A DNA stretch of 64,000 nucleotides, taken from assembly GCA_031378805.1 (NCBI GenBank), contig JANNEO010000080.1:18468-82467 (forward strand), given 5' to 3'. How positions within the stretch are numbered: the stretch's first letter is position 1; each line of letters opens with the position of its first letter. Positions 17,370 to 25,631 of the stretch are shown in pieces. This DNA comes from JADCCX01 sp031378805 (GTDB lineage Bacteria; Pseudomonadota; Alphaproteobacteria; Rhizobiales; Beijerinckiaceae). Made by a program: the position numbers and the translations under genes. Under the pieces are notes generated by a model, which saw only the letters and a list, made by a program, of their open reading frames with translations, made no database searches and had not been told where the DNA came from.

Positions 17370-18026
17370 TTATGCCGACGCGGCCCAGCGCTGCCATGCG
17401 CTTCGCACGGGAGGCGACCAGCCTTCCTTTGCCTCAGAGGCATCCAAGCGTTTGGTGGCAGACACGCGCTCCCGTTCGAGTATTCCCGGCAAGTCCCAGG
17501 CACCCTCGGGTCGGATGGTGACGAGTGGCGATGCGCCAAGGCCAATGGCGCTTTCATCCCTGGCAATTTCCAGCAGCATCTCGCAATACTTGTATCCGCT
17601 GAATGAAAAGGGGCTGCTGTTCACGATGCGTCGCGCCCCGAAGCGGGACCAGAAATCCTCCAGCCCTTCCTGGGCATGTCCATAGATTCGGGTATAACCC
17701 TTCCTGGCGACAAGCCCGATGGCGTACCGGACAATGCGGAAGGCCATGGAAGAGCGGCGATACTCCTGGCGTACCGCAAGCCGTTCGATCTTGGCGAAAT
17801 CCGCAAAAAACCGGATGCGAATGCACGCGACAGGTTCGCCACCAAGCCAGCCAAGAAGATGCATGGCGCAGAAATCATTGCCATCGAACTCCTCACCATG
17901 CGGGCAATCCTGGCCTGCGATGTAGACGATGGAGCGAACGGACACGACCTTGAGAAAATCGTCCACGGTGCGCACCACCGTGATGTCCTCAGGAGTATCG
18001 GTCGATGGCGCATCCACGATAGGCAT
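17370..18026 (-). CDS. GNAT-family acyltransferase
   Basis: A 218-residue protein with a GNAT fold: GWLGGEPVACIRIRFFADFAKIERLAVRQEYRRSSMAFRIVRYAI is the beta4-alpha3 cofactor region, then ARKGYTRIYGHAQ and FWSRFGARR. The loop HGEEFDGNDFCAMHLLG before strand 4 is typical of a Hyphomicrobiales GNAT subgroup. The pyrophosphate-binding Q/RxxGxG/A motif is weak (RRSSMAF). A C-terminal tail of about 60 residues has no match I recognise. It lies 2 nt after a second GNAT-like gene, so the two probably act together. Acceptor unknown. Confidence 0.75.
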   Translation of the reverse strand: MPIVDAPSTDTPEDITVVRTVDDFLKVVSVRSIVYIAGQDCPHGEEFDGNDFCAMHLLGWLGGEPVACIRIRFFADFAKIERLAVRQEYRRSSMAFRIVRYAIGLVARKGYTRIYGHAQEGLEDFWSRFGARRIVNSSPFSFSGYKYCEMLLEIARDESAIGLGASPLVTIRPEGAWDLPGILERERVSATKRLDASEAKEGWSPPVRSAWQRWAASA

Positions 18027-18028
18027 CT

Positions 18029-18622
18029 TCAGGGGCCGCTGCGGTCATACTTGAAGAAAACCCGGTCGCCCTGCCCCATGGCTTTGAAGCCGAGCTTCAG
18101 CGCCAGTCGCTCGCCCCGTGGCGTGACCGCGCGGGTCCAGATATCGACGCGGCGAAAGGCAGGGGTTTCAAGAAAGTCCAACAGCCCTGAAAGGCCAGCT
18201 AAGGCACTGCCCTGCGCAATCAAGGCCCACAGATAGAGGATGGCTGGGCGCTCGGGATGGACGGAGATGCAATCGATATCGGGATCCTGGAGATCGAGCT
18301 TGCCATAGATCAGCTTGTAGAGTCCCAGCGCGTTCAGCGGCAGGAAGGCTGCACCGCCGATCAGGCCATCCTTCGAATGGATGGACCAGAGACTGTTCGC
18401 CCGCGCCCGCTGGACCGAACATGCGGCTTCCGCCCTTGCCAGAGGCATGTCCAGATGCTGCCCAAGCATGGCGTGCAGATCATGGATGTCGGATTGGCTG
18501 GCCGGTTGCGAATAGACACCGCGGCGTAGCGACAAGCGCCTCAACCGTGCGGGATGACTCGTGACATTTGACTCGTCGCGGAGGCGCTCTGTCCTTTGTG
18601 CCAATCCAATCTCCATTTGCAT
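18029..18622 (-). CDS. GNAT-like protein of unknown function, partner of the downstream GNAT
   Basis: About 197 residues. The middle reads LWSIHSKDGLIGGAAFLPLNALGLYKLIYGKLDLQDPDIDCISVHPERPAILYLWALIAQGSALAGLSGLLDFL and the end SRAV-type strand, GERLALKLGFKAMGQGDRVFFKY; the LGFKAMGQGD...FFKYDR end looks like the last strands of a GNAT domain. The usual acetyl-CoA P-loop is not clear. Several start codons are possible (GTG 18625, ATG 18622, ATG 18616); 18622 is a guess. It heads the pair and is divergent from the LysR gene at 18826. Confidence 0.6.
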   Translation of the reverse strand: MQMEIGLAQRTERLRDESNVTSHPARLRRLSLRRGVYSQPASQSDIHDLHAMLGQHLDMPLARAEAACSVQRARANSLWSIHSKDGLIGGAAFLPLNALGLYKLIYGKLDLQDPDIDCISVHPERPAILYLWALIAQGSALAGLSGLLDFLETPAFRRVDIWTRAVTPRGERLALKLGFKAMGQGDRVFFKYDRSGP

Positions 18623-18825
18623 CACTCATGCCGCACAGACACTCCTGGAAAACGGTCCGGAGCCTGACCAACCCCTCAGCCGGATGCCTGCGGATGACTG
18701 GTTTCGATTTATAGGATATAAATCTCCTATCGACAGGGTATAGATAGGAAGATATGACTTATATCGGTATTTTATTTTAGTAAATCCCACTTGTATCAAT
18801 TCATTCCTGCAACGGAGACGTTCCA
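18623..18825. promoter_or_regulatory. AT-rich divergent intergenic region with repeated ATAGGA/TCCTAT motif
   Basis: Separates the GNAT pair (minus) from the LysR gene (plus). From about 18700 to 18790 it is much more AT-rich than its surroundings. ATAGGA (18711-18716) and TCCTAT (18725-18730) form an inverted repeat, and a third ATAGGA follows at 18744-18749. LysR proteins usually bind such divergent regions, so this is a candidate operator. No clear -35/-10 pair was assigned. Confidence 0.4.
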
Positions 18826-19911
18826 ATGCCGCAACACCCAGGGCTGCCAGGTCTCGAGAATGTCAGCTGGGACGATATCGGCCTGATTGCCGCCATCGCG
18901 GACTTCTCCAGCCTCCGGCAAGCGGCAAAATCCCTTGACCTGAATGTCTCGACGCTCGTTCGCCACGTGGAAAGACTTGAGAAAAGCCTGGGCACCACCA
19001 TCGTCGATCGTCTGCCGCAAGGCTTCCAGCTCAATGCTGCAGGACAGATCATTGCTGGCATCGCCAAGGATATGCAGCGCCACTTTCTGCGCTTGCAGGA
19101 CGTGGCTGGCAGCGATCTCCATGCCCAGGGCCAGGTCAGGATCGCCATTACCGAAGGCCTTGGCACCTTCTGGATCGCTCCTCGCCTGCCGCAATTCGCA
19201 CAGGACAATCCGGACATTCTGATCAACATGGATTGTTCGATGGAACTGCGGAATTTGCTGCGAAATGAAGCGGATATCGCCATCCAGTTCAGAAAACCCG
19301 ACAACCCCGATCTCGTCGTGTCGAAGCTGTGTACGCTGCACATCTATCCCTTCGCCTCGCTCCGCTACATCGAGAAGCATGGCCTGCCGTCCCTTGGTGA
19401 TCGCGCAGCCCGGCACCAGATCGTGTTTCAGGAATCCGAGCAGCTCGCCAATGACGCCATCACGGCCTTCCTTGGAAAAAACCGGATCGACCGGAACATC
19501 TCCTTCATCACCAATTCCAGCATTGCGCATCTCTATGCCATCGAGAGCGGGCTGGGCATCGGCGGACTGCCCAGCTTCGCCTTGGCAATGGGCGCACGCC
19601 TGGTCCCGATCGACGTGGATTTCCACCATTCCGTCGAAATCTGGATCAGCTACCGCAAGGAAATGCGCAGGATCAAGCGGATGTCTGTCGTGATCGACTG
19701 GCTCAGGCAAATTTTCAATCCGCACAGGTTTCCCTGGTTTTCACCAAATTTTATGCACCCAGCCGACGTGTTGAAAACTGTCATGAATACAATGAACCGC
19801 CACGATATATTTGATTCACGCTTCATAAGTAATTTTATCGAGATAAAAGAAAGTGTATCGATTGGAAATTTTCGTAGAAACGTAGGAAGACCAAGAAATA
19901 ATACTTCATAA
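18826..19911 (+). CDS. LysR-family transcriptional regulator with an AT-rich C-terminal tail
   Basis: 361 residues. HTH at about 20-75 (SSLRQAAKSLDLNVSTLVRHVERLEKSLG) and effector domain to about 305, ending WLRQIFNPHRFPWFSPNFMHP as in related LysR proteins. The last 45 residues (from KTVMNTMNRHDIFD) are additional, hydrophilic, and coded by AT-rich DNA (about 19770-19911) unlike the rest of the gene. Divergent from the GNAT pair, which may be its target. The gene's 5' intergenic region is also AT-rich. Confidence 0.88.
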   Translation: MPQHPGLPGLENVSWDDIGLIAAIADFSSLRQAAKSLDLNVSTLVRHVERLEKSLGTTIVDRLPQGFQLNAAGQIIAGIAKDMQRHFLRLQDVAGSDLHAQGQVRIAITEGLGTFWIAPRLPQFAQDNPDILINMDCSMELRNLLRNEADIAIQFRKPDNPDLVVSKLCTLHIYPFASLRYIEKHGLPSLGDRAARHQIVFQESEQLANDAITAFLGKNRIDRNISFITNSSIAHLYAIESGLGIGGLPSFALAMGARLVPIDVDFHHSVEIWISYRKEMRRIKRMSVVIDWLRQIFNPHRFPWFSPNFMHPADVLKTVMNTMNRHDIFDSRFISNFIEIKESVSIGNFRRNVGRPRNNTS

Positions 19912-20056
19912 TAATTATTGAGTGCAATCATTTGGACTGAAATAAATTATTTGTTGTCTTTTCCATTCATTCGATCGTTATTCGAAATTTCCCATCGAAA
20001 AGACACCCTGAGTTGGAGCGGAATTTTCCGTGTCTCTTCAGCCAGAAGGTGTCTCC

Positions 20057-21184
20057 ATGAGTGTTTCCCTCTCCTCGGGCGTTCGCAACGCCCTCTCCGC
20101 GATCCAGAACAATACGTCCGCAGCCGAGGTGCAGCAGAAGCGCCTGGCGACCGGCAAGAAAGTCAACAGCGCCATCGACAATCCTGCGAACTTCTTCACA
20201 TCGCAAGGCCTCAAGAGTCGTTCGTCAGATCTCAGTCGTCTGCTCGATGGCATCGCCCAGGGCGCCAAAACGCTTGAGGCTGCCGACAAAGGCATCAAGT
20301 CGCTGACCAAGCTGGTTGAAGCTGCCCAGGGCGCTGCCCGCCAGGCGCTGCAGAATGCCTCGACCAACCTGACGGCAACCAGCTCCGTGCTGGCCGGCGG
20401 CGCAACCAAGACAGCTGTGTCAGGCGATGCCGGTACCCTCTCGGTCAAGGCAGGCAGTGTCACCACAAACGTGACCATTGCCGCAGGCGATACCATCCAG
20501 AAGATCGCCGATGCCTTCAACGCGGACGGCACCGGCCTCAAAGCCGAAGTCGGTTCCGACAACAAGCTGGTGGTCACCGCGCAGAACGGCGAATCCCTCG
20601 AAGTCCTTGCCTCATCGACCGATGCAACGTCGGCTTTCGCGGGATTGACCGAAGGCGCTGTTGCTCGGACGAGCAACACGACGAACGCGACCCGTGACAG
20701 TCTGTCGAAGCAATTCGATGACCTGCGCACGCAGATCGATCAGCTGTCGAAAGACACCGGCTACAACGGCATCAACCTGCTCAACGGCGATTCGCTGAAA
20801 GTCGCATTCAACGAGAAGAACACCTCGTCGCTGACGATCACCGGCGTCAAGCTCGACTCGACTGGCCTGGGCATCTCTGGTGCAGCCAACAAGTTCCAGT
20901 CCAACTCCGACATCAACACCGCGATCTCTCAGCTCACGGCAGGTGTCGACAAGCTGCGCACCCAGGCTTCGACCTTCGGCTCGAACCTCTCGGTGGTGCA
21001 GAACCGTCAGGAGTTCACCAAGGACTTCATCGATACGCTGGAAACCGGCGCGGACCAGCTTGTCCTTGCGGATCAGAACGAGGAAGCCGCGAAGCTCTTG
21101 ACGCTCAACACGCGCAACCAGCTTTCGCAGACGGCGCTCTCGCTCGCCTCGCAGGCAGATCAGGGTGTCCTGAGGCTCTTCTAG
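20057..21184 (+). CDS. Flagellin
   Basis: 375 residues. The N-terminal D0/D1 (NNTSAAEVQQKRLATGKKVNSAIDNPANFF) and C-terminal D1/D0 (DFIDTLETGADQLVLADQNEEAAKLLTLNTRNQLSQTALSLASQADQGVLRLF) are clear, with a variable D2-like middle (residues 120-230). It is exported by the flagellar type III system and polymerises into the filament. The start at 20057 aligns with MSVSLSSGVRNAL and has AGAAGGTG upstream; an in-frame ATG at 20030 is less likely. No other flagellar structural genes are in the window. No convincing sigma-28 or sigma-54 promoter was found in the 145 bp upstream. Confidence 0.95.
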   Translation: MSVSLSSGVRNALSAIQNNTSAAEVQQKRLATGKKVNSAIDNPANFFTSQGLKSRSSDLSRLLDGIAQGAKTLEAADKGIKSLTKLVEAAQGAARQALQNASTNLTATSSVLAGGATKTAVSGDAGTLSVKAGSVTTNVTIAAGDTIQKIADAFNADGTGLKAEVGSDNKLVVTAQNGESLEVLASSTDATSAFAGLTEGAVARTSNTTNATRDSLSKQFDDLRTQIDQLSKDTGYNGINLLNGDSLKVAFNEKNTSSLTITGVKLDSTGLGISGAANKFQSNSDINTAISQLTAGVDKLRTQASTFGSNLSVVQNRQEFTKDFIDTLETGADQLVLADQNEEAAKLLTLNTRNQLSQTALSLASQADQGVLRLF

Positions 21185-21203
21185 CCTCCTGACACACCTG
21201 GGT

Positions 21204-21254
21204 TTGACCGGCCGTCTGGATCTCGGACCCCACCCGATCCAGGCGTCCGGTCAA
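21204..21254. other. Long two-part hairpin after the flagellin gene
   Basis: TTGACCGG (21204-21211) pairs with CCGGTCAA (21247-21254), and inside it CTGGATC (21216-21222) pairs with GATCCAG (21236-21242), separated by small internal loops. It starts 20 bp after the flagellin stop. There is no T-run on either side. It may terminate, stabilise the flagellin mRNA 3' end, or separate its expression from the next two genes. Confidence 0.6.
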
Positions 21255-21292
21255 GCTTGAATGTCGTCCGTGCGAACAACCGGTGAACCCTC

Positions 21293-21679
21293 ATGAAAAG
21301 TGCCTTGATCTGCACGTCGAATGACACGCTGCGCTCCGCTTTGCTGGCGAGCCTGGCGCAGGCGGAGTTCGCGGTATCGCATGTTGCCACGCAAGATGAG
21401 ATTCTCAGGACATTGAAATACGCCACCCATGACCTGCTGATCGCGGAGCAGCCCAAGAGCAGTTTTTCCGAACTGCTGAAACTGACGATCCGGTTGAATC
21501 CGCGGATCAGCGTCCTTGTGATGAACAACAGCCAGATTTTCTGCTTGTACCCATTCCAGCGCCAATCCGCCGATGTGATCCAAGCCATCAAGGAAGCAGG
21601 CGTCAAGATTTCGAACCAGCTCTTGCGACACACCAATCCGGATTGGCCTTTTCCCGATGACGTTGTCCTTCTGCCGTGA
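21293..21679 (+). CDS. Receiver-like protein lacking the phosphoacceptor Asp
   Basis: 128 residues with alternating strands and helices like a CheY fold: ALICTSNDTLRSALLASLAQAEFAV, then HDLLIAEQPKSS where DLLIAE aligns with the D-x-x-x-x-D strand, and RISVLVMNNS as the fourth strand. The expected phosphoacceptor Asp is Glu52, the acidic pair is reduced to Asn-Asp, and no Lys-Pro motif is evident, so it should not be phosphorylated normally. It lies between flagellin and cheB, 14 nt before cheB. The assignment to receivers is by pattern only; it may be an unrelated alpha/beta protein. Confidence 0.55.
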   Translation: MKSALICTSNDTLRSALLASLAQAEFAVSHVATQDEILRTLKYATHDLLIAEQPKSSFSELLKLTIRLNPRISVLVMNNSQIFCLYPFQRQSADVIQAIKEAGVKISNQLLRHTNPDWPFPDDVVLLP

Positions 21680-21693
21680 GGTGTGAGCACACG

Positions 21694-22809
21694 ATGACGA
21701 AACCGCACACCATCGCTCCATGCGATCACCCTGGCGCAACCTTCGCGGCCAGGAGCCTGCTGTCGGATCAGGCCCGGTTACTGGACGTGATCCGTCTGGC
21801 GAACCGCCAGCTTTCCGACATGTGCAGCATGATGGCAGACAGGCTTGGTCCCGTAGGCAACCCGGCCGCGACAGCCCATCTCGCCCTCTCAGGGGCAGGG
21901 ACAAACGTGGACCAGTTGCGCAGCACAGAATTGTTGCGGCAGGTCAGCCGAACCCCCGCGCTGCTCCTGCAGGTGGCTCAAGCGAGCCGCAGCGTCGGAA
22001 TCAATCTCGACACGGTTGCCGCGGGCCTTCAGCAGGCGATCAGCCGCCTCGCGCTGGCGGATCCTGACGGCCGCCCCGGCCCCGTGCGGCCTGCATCCTC
22101 CGGCCAACATGTTGTCACCGACCAAATCGCCAACCACCAACTTGTCGACCGGATCGTTGCCATCGGCGCATCGACGGGCGGCATCGAAGCGATCCAGTCC
22201 GTGTTGTGCGGATTGAAGGGCGCACCGCTGGCCTTTGTCATCACGCAGCATCTGCCGCCCGGCTTCGTCCGTGGCTTTGCCGAACAGCTGACGCGTGTCA
22301 CGGGTTATGACGTCAGGCAGGCCGAGGATGGCGATCTGATACGGCCTGGCACGGTATTCCTGGCGCCTGGCGACTGCCATCTGACCCTGACGGGCAGCCG
22401 GAACACCCTGTCATGCCGCCTGGATGACGGGCCTCCCGTTTCAGGCTGCAAGCCGTCTGTCGATGTGATGTTTGGTTCTGTCGCACGAACCGTAGGTGCA
22501 AAGGCCATCGGCATTCTCTTGACGGGCATGGGCCGCGATGGTGCGGAGGGCCTCCTCACCATGCGCAACTTCCGCGCCTTGACGCTGTGCGAGAGCGAAC
22601 AGAGCGCCGTTGCCTTCGGAATGCCCAAGGCTGGTCTGGCAATCGGGGCCGCGACGGAAAGCGTGCCTCTGGACGCAATCCCGGACTGGATCCTGGAGGC
22701 CGCCGCAGAGCGCCCGATGCCGCCGCCACAGATCGAGGAGGTTGCGTCCGTCAGGGATGAGACAGAGGCGAACACTCCCGACTCCCAGTCGGTTCATTTC
22801 CTGCCGTAG
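21694..22809 (+). CDS. cheB: CheB-type protein-glutamate methylesterase with a non-receiver N-terminus
   Basis: 371 residues. The C-terminal half (about 150-350) is a CheB methylesterase with the catalytic triad visible: Ser160 in GASTGG, His186 in TQHLPPGF and Asp282 in GMGRDGAEG, at almost the spacing of enteric CheB. It removes methyl groups from chemoreceptor glutamates. Residues 1-150, where CheB normally has its receiver, are instead a helical Gln/Leu/Ala-rich region with no receiver signature. The preceding gene encodes a receiver-like protein, so the regulatory domain may have been split off. Start at ATG 21694 (a GTG at 21676 is possible). The 3' end overlaps the convergent flavoprotein gene by 16 bp. 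Confidence 0.85.
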   Translation: MTKPHTIAPCDHPGATFAARSLLSDQARLLDVIRLANRQLSDMCSMMADRLGPVGNPAATAHLALSGAGTNVDQLRSTELLRQVSRTPALLLQVAQASRSVGINLDTVAAGLQQAISRLALADPDGRPGPVRPASSGQHVVTDQIANHQLVDRIVAIGASTGGIEAIQSVLCGLKGAPLAFVITQHLPPGFVRGFAEQLTRVTGYDVRQAEDGDLIRPGTVFLAPGDCHLTLTGSRNTLSCRLDDGPPVSGCKPSVDVMFGSVARTVGAKAIGILLTGMGRDGAEGLLTMRNFRALTLCESEQSAVAFGMPKAGLAIGAATESVPLDAIPDWILEAAAERPMPPPQIEEVASVRDETEANTPDSQSVHFLP

Positions 22810-24200
22810 GCCTCCGACGCGGACAGGGCTGCCATCTGGCCGACGGTGACAGGCTTGACCGGCGCACGGATGCGCATGTGACCGATGTCGCCCGGATCGC
22901 GTCCGCTGGCGTGCGCCATGATCTCCGTGACACTGAGGGCGCAGCCACGCCCCTGGCATGGTCCCATTCCGGCCCGCGAGAAGGCCTTGGCCTGGTTGGG
23001 GCCTTGCGCACCCCGGGCTGTCAGGGCGCGAATTTCGCCCGCCGTCACCTCCTCGCAACGGCAGACCATCACGTCGTCGGCAGGCATCCGAAACTGCGGC
23101 GCGGGCCGATACAGCCGATCCAGGAACGCCCGTCCCCGCATAGCCTTCGCCAGTGCGGCCCTGGCCTGGCTGCGCACGCGCTCCCGCTTCTCCCGATCAG
23201 GAGCCTCCAGCCGATCAAGGATTGCCAGCGCAGCGACCAACCCCCGGTGTTCGGCGGCATCGGCACCGGCAATGCCCGCACTGTCGCCCGCGATGAACAG
23301 CCCGGCAACCGTGCTCTCGCCATCCGCTGTCACGCGGGGCTCGAAAGCCAGCCGAGTCTCGTTCCAGTGATGCGCGGCACCCGCCGCCAGGGCGAGATTG
23401 ACCTGTGGCACCACACCTTGGTGCAACAACAGAGTCTGCGCCACAAACCGGTGTTCGCGCCCTCCCACCTGTGCGGCGACCTGCTCCAGACGACCATCGC
23501 CTGATGCCGCAAGCCCACCGACATTGCGAAGAATGGGATGCGCAGAAGCCTCGCGGAGCAGTCGAAGGCCCTTGCGGACATTGCGGCTGACCAGAAAGCC
23601 GGGGAGCGCCGTCAACGCCGCGCGCCAGTTCGCTGTTGGCGTCGTGTCCAGCAGAGCGACGAGCTTGATGCCCGCGCGGGCGTACTGGGCAGCGAGCAGA
23701 TAGAGCAGCGGACCTGTCCCGGCCAGAACAGTCGGCCCTGAGGGGACAGCGCCGCTCGCCTTCAGCATTGTCTGCGCACCACCCGCCGTCATCACGCCCG
23801 GCAATGTCCAGCCCTGGATTGGAAATGGCCGTTCCAGCGCGCCAGTAGCGATCAGCACAGCCCGCGCGGTGATCATCCGCGCTGTCGTACCCGAGGAAAC
23901 CCCGATCTCGAACCCGCCCGTATCGCGCTTCTCGATCATGAACACCGCCGTATGACTGAGATAGCGCATGGCGCAGGCCGAGAAGGCATCGGCGAGAGCG
24001 CGTCCAGCGGCATATTCCGCACCAAGGACCGAAACGAGCGGATGCGGCATTGTCTGGACGCCACGATAAATCTGGCCGCCAGGCCTCATGCCCTCGTTCA
24101 CGACAGTGACGCTCAGCCCGCCATCACGGGCGGCAATTGCCGCACGCATCCCAGCAGGCCCCGCGCCAACGATGAGCAGATCGCAGTTGCCCTCACCCAT
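22794..24200 (-). CDS. HcnB/D-hydroxyproline dehydrogenase alpha-type FAD oxidoreductase
   Basis: 468 residues. N-terminal FAD fold LLIVGAGPAGMRAAIAARDGG, GGQIYRG and a second dinucleotide site (GPTVLAGTGPLLYLLAAQYARAG). A C-terminal BFD-like [2Fe-2S] domain has CRCEEVTAGEIRAL and GMGPCQGRGC. Together with the next two upstream genes this is the three-subunit amino-acid dehydrogenase type seen in hydrogen cyanide synthase, opine oxidases and D-hydroxyproline dehydrogenase. The start at 24200 overlaps the ferredoxin-like gene by 8 nt (ATGGGTGA). No HCN-specific context was seen. Confidence 0.85.
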   Translation of the reverse strand: MGEGNCDLLIVGAGPAGMRAAIAARDGGLSVTVVNEGMRPGGQIYRGVQTMPHPLVSVLGAEYAAGRALADAFSACAMRYLSHTAVFMIEKRDTGGFEIGVSSGTTARMITARAVLIATGALERPFPIQGWTLPGVMTAGGAQTMLKASGAVPSGPTVLAGTGPLLYLLAAQYARAGIKLVALLDTTPTANWRAALTALPGFLVSRNVRKGLRLLREASAHPILRNVGGLAASGDGRLEQVAAQVGGREHRFVAQTLLLHQGVVPQVNLALAAGAAHHWNETRLAFEPRVTADGESTVAGLFIAGDSAGIAGADAAEHRGLVAALAILDRLEAPDREKRERVRSQARAALAKAMRGRAFLDRLYRPAPQFRMPADDVMVCRCEEVTAGEIRALTARGAQGPNQAKAFSRAGMGPCQGRGCALSVTEIMAHASGRDPGDIGHMRIRAPVKPVTVGQMAALSASEAYGRK

Positions 24201-24477
24201 CGGCGTTTTCCGCCGTGAGTATTGCCATGCCATCCTTCACGGGAACCATGCAGGCCTGTTGCCCAGACTGCCCGTCAATGGTCACCAGGCACTCGAAACA
24301 GACGCCCATGCCACAAAAGGGGCCACGCAGCTGGCGGCTGCGCAGGGTACGCCGAAAGACCGAGTGTCCGGCCAGCAGCAGGGTGGCCGCCACGCTGTCT
24401 CCCGAGGCGGCCAGGACATCCCGGCCATTGACAGTGACCCGGATTGTGGTGGGCACATCAAGCAGCCTGCGAAACAT
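24193..24477 (-). CDS. HcnA-type (2Fe-2S) ferredoxin-like subunit
   Basis: 94 residues, a short ferredoxin-fold protein. IRVTVNGRDVLAASGDSVAATLLLAG is the N-terminal half, and the cluster cysteines are in FCGMGVCFECLV and QACMV. It passes electrons between the two flavoprotein subunits. The ATG at 24477 has GAGG 8 nt upstream and lies inside the 3' end of the HcnC-like gene (20-nt overlap). Confidence 0.88.
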   Translation of the reverse strand: MFRRLLDVPTTIRVTVNGRDVLAASGDSVAATLLLAGHSVFRRTLRSRQLRGPFCGMGVCFECLVTIDGQSGQQACMVPVKDGMAILTAENADG

Positions 24478-25600
24478 CCGCAAACCTCGCTGCACTGAAC
24501 ACGTCAAGTGCTGTCGGCCACTGATCGCCAGCAATGGCTGCCGCCACCACGGTGGCATGGTTGGCGGCAAGCGTCACGCCGCTGTGGCACGTCACGAGAT
24601 AAGCGCCGGGACACTGCACGGACCGGTCATAGATCGGATAGCCATCCGAGCTCATCACGCGCAGAGCGCCCCAGCTGCGGATGACCTGCGCCCGCTCCAG
24701 CAGCGGAAAGACCCGCACGGCGCGTGCCGCGATAGCGGCAAGCACCTCATGTGCCGTTCCCGTGTCGTAGCCAACCTCTTCCTTTGAATCACCGATCATC
24801 ACCCCACCCTCGTCCGTCTGGCGGATGGTGCCCAGCGGATAGCGCAGGAATGGCTGCAGCTTCTCCGTCACCATGATCTGCCCGCGCTGCGGTCGCACGG
24901 GTGCCACAAGGCCGACCATAGGCGCGAGTCGGGCATTGCCCAGACCCGCCGCGAGCACGACCTTTCGCGCTCGGATTTCACCCCGCACGGTATGAATCGC
25001 AAAGCCATCGCAACGGGGCGTGATGTCCGTGACGTCGGCGTTCGGGCGATAGGCCGCGCCATGCACCAGCACGGCCTGATGCAGGGCGGAGAACAGCTTC
25101 AATGAATTGACATGGCCATCATGGGGGCAGAACGTTCCACCCGCGACGCTGGTGCCGAGATCCGGCAGCAATTCTTTCATCCCACGATGATCGAGCACTT
25201 CGAACGTGCCACAATCAGGAGCGCTGTTGTGCAGGCGTCTCAGCTCTCCCGCGCGTGTCGCCAGCTCATCCTCAGAAAGGCAGGCCGTCAATCCACCATT
25301 GCGGGCATAGGCGAGGCCAAGGCCGGTTTCGTTCGAAAGGTCATGGGCGAAATCACGCCAGAGGTTGGAGGATTGCAAGCTCCAGCGGGCATAGTCCGGC
25401 ATATCAAGACCCTTGCCCTGCACCCAGATCAGCGCAAAATTTCCCCGTGATGCACGGTGTGCGACATCGCCCTCGTCAACGACAGTGACGGCCTGTCCAG
25501 CGCGGGCCAAGCCGTAGGCCACCGCCATGCCCACGACACCGCCACCGATCACGGCAATGTCGCAATCCTCGCCTGCGCTGCTCTTCGCACTTGTCGTCAT
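24458..25600 (-). CDS. HcnC/DadA-type FAD-dependent amino-acid dehydrogenase subunit
   Basis: 380 residues of the D-amino-acid-oxidase fold: CDIAVIGGGVVGMAVAYGLARAGQAVTVVDEGD at the N-terminus, a substrate domain, and the late GYPIYDR and HSGVTLAANHATVVA that close the FAD site. This is the catalytic beta-type subunit of the three-part enzyme, oxidising a secondary amine or D-amino-acid-like substrate. Start at ATG 25600; a TTG four codons upstream is also open and has AGGA before it. It lies 31 bp after the TctC-type gene. Confidence 0.85.
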   Translation of the reverse strand: MTTSAKSSAGEDCDIAVIGGGVVGMAVAYGLARAGQAVTVVDEGDVAHRASRGNFALIWVQGKGLDMPDYARWSLQSSNLWRDFAHDLSNETGLGLAYARNGGLTACLSEDELATRAGELRRLHNSAPDCGTFEVLDHRGMKELLPDLGTSVAGGTFCPHDGHVNSLKLFSALHQAVLVHGAAYRPNADVTDITPRCDGFAIHTVRGEIRARKVVLAAGLGNARLAPMVGLVAPVRPQRGQIMVTEKLQPFLRYPLGTIRQTDEGGVMIGDSKEEVGYDTGTAHEVLAAIAARAVRVFPLLERAQVIRSWGALRVMSSDGYPIYDRSVQCPGAYLVTCHSGVTLAANHATVVAAAIAGDQWPTALDVFSAARFADVSQAA

Positions 25601-25631
25601 GGCTGCGACCAAACGATCCTGGGATCGGCGA

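Noticed and set aside
19912..20056. Sigma-28 or sigma-54 promoter for flagellin
   Set aside because: No sequence with GG-N10-GC or a convincing sigma-28 match was found in this AT-rich gap.
22794..25600. Hydrogen cyanide synthase hcnABC
   Set aside because: Subunit types match, but the order, the Tct neighbours and the wide use of this enzyme type for D-hydroxyproline and opines make cyanide production unproven. Left as HcnABC-type.
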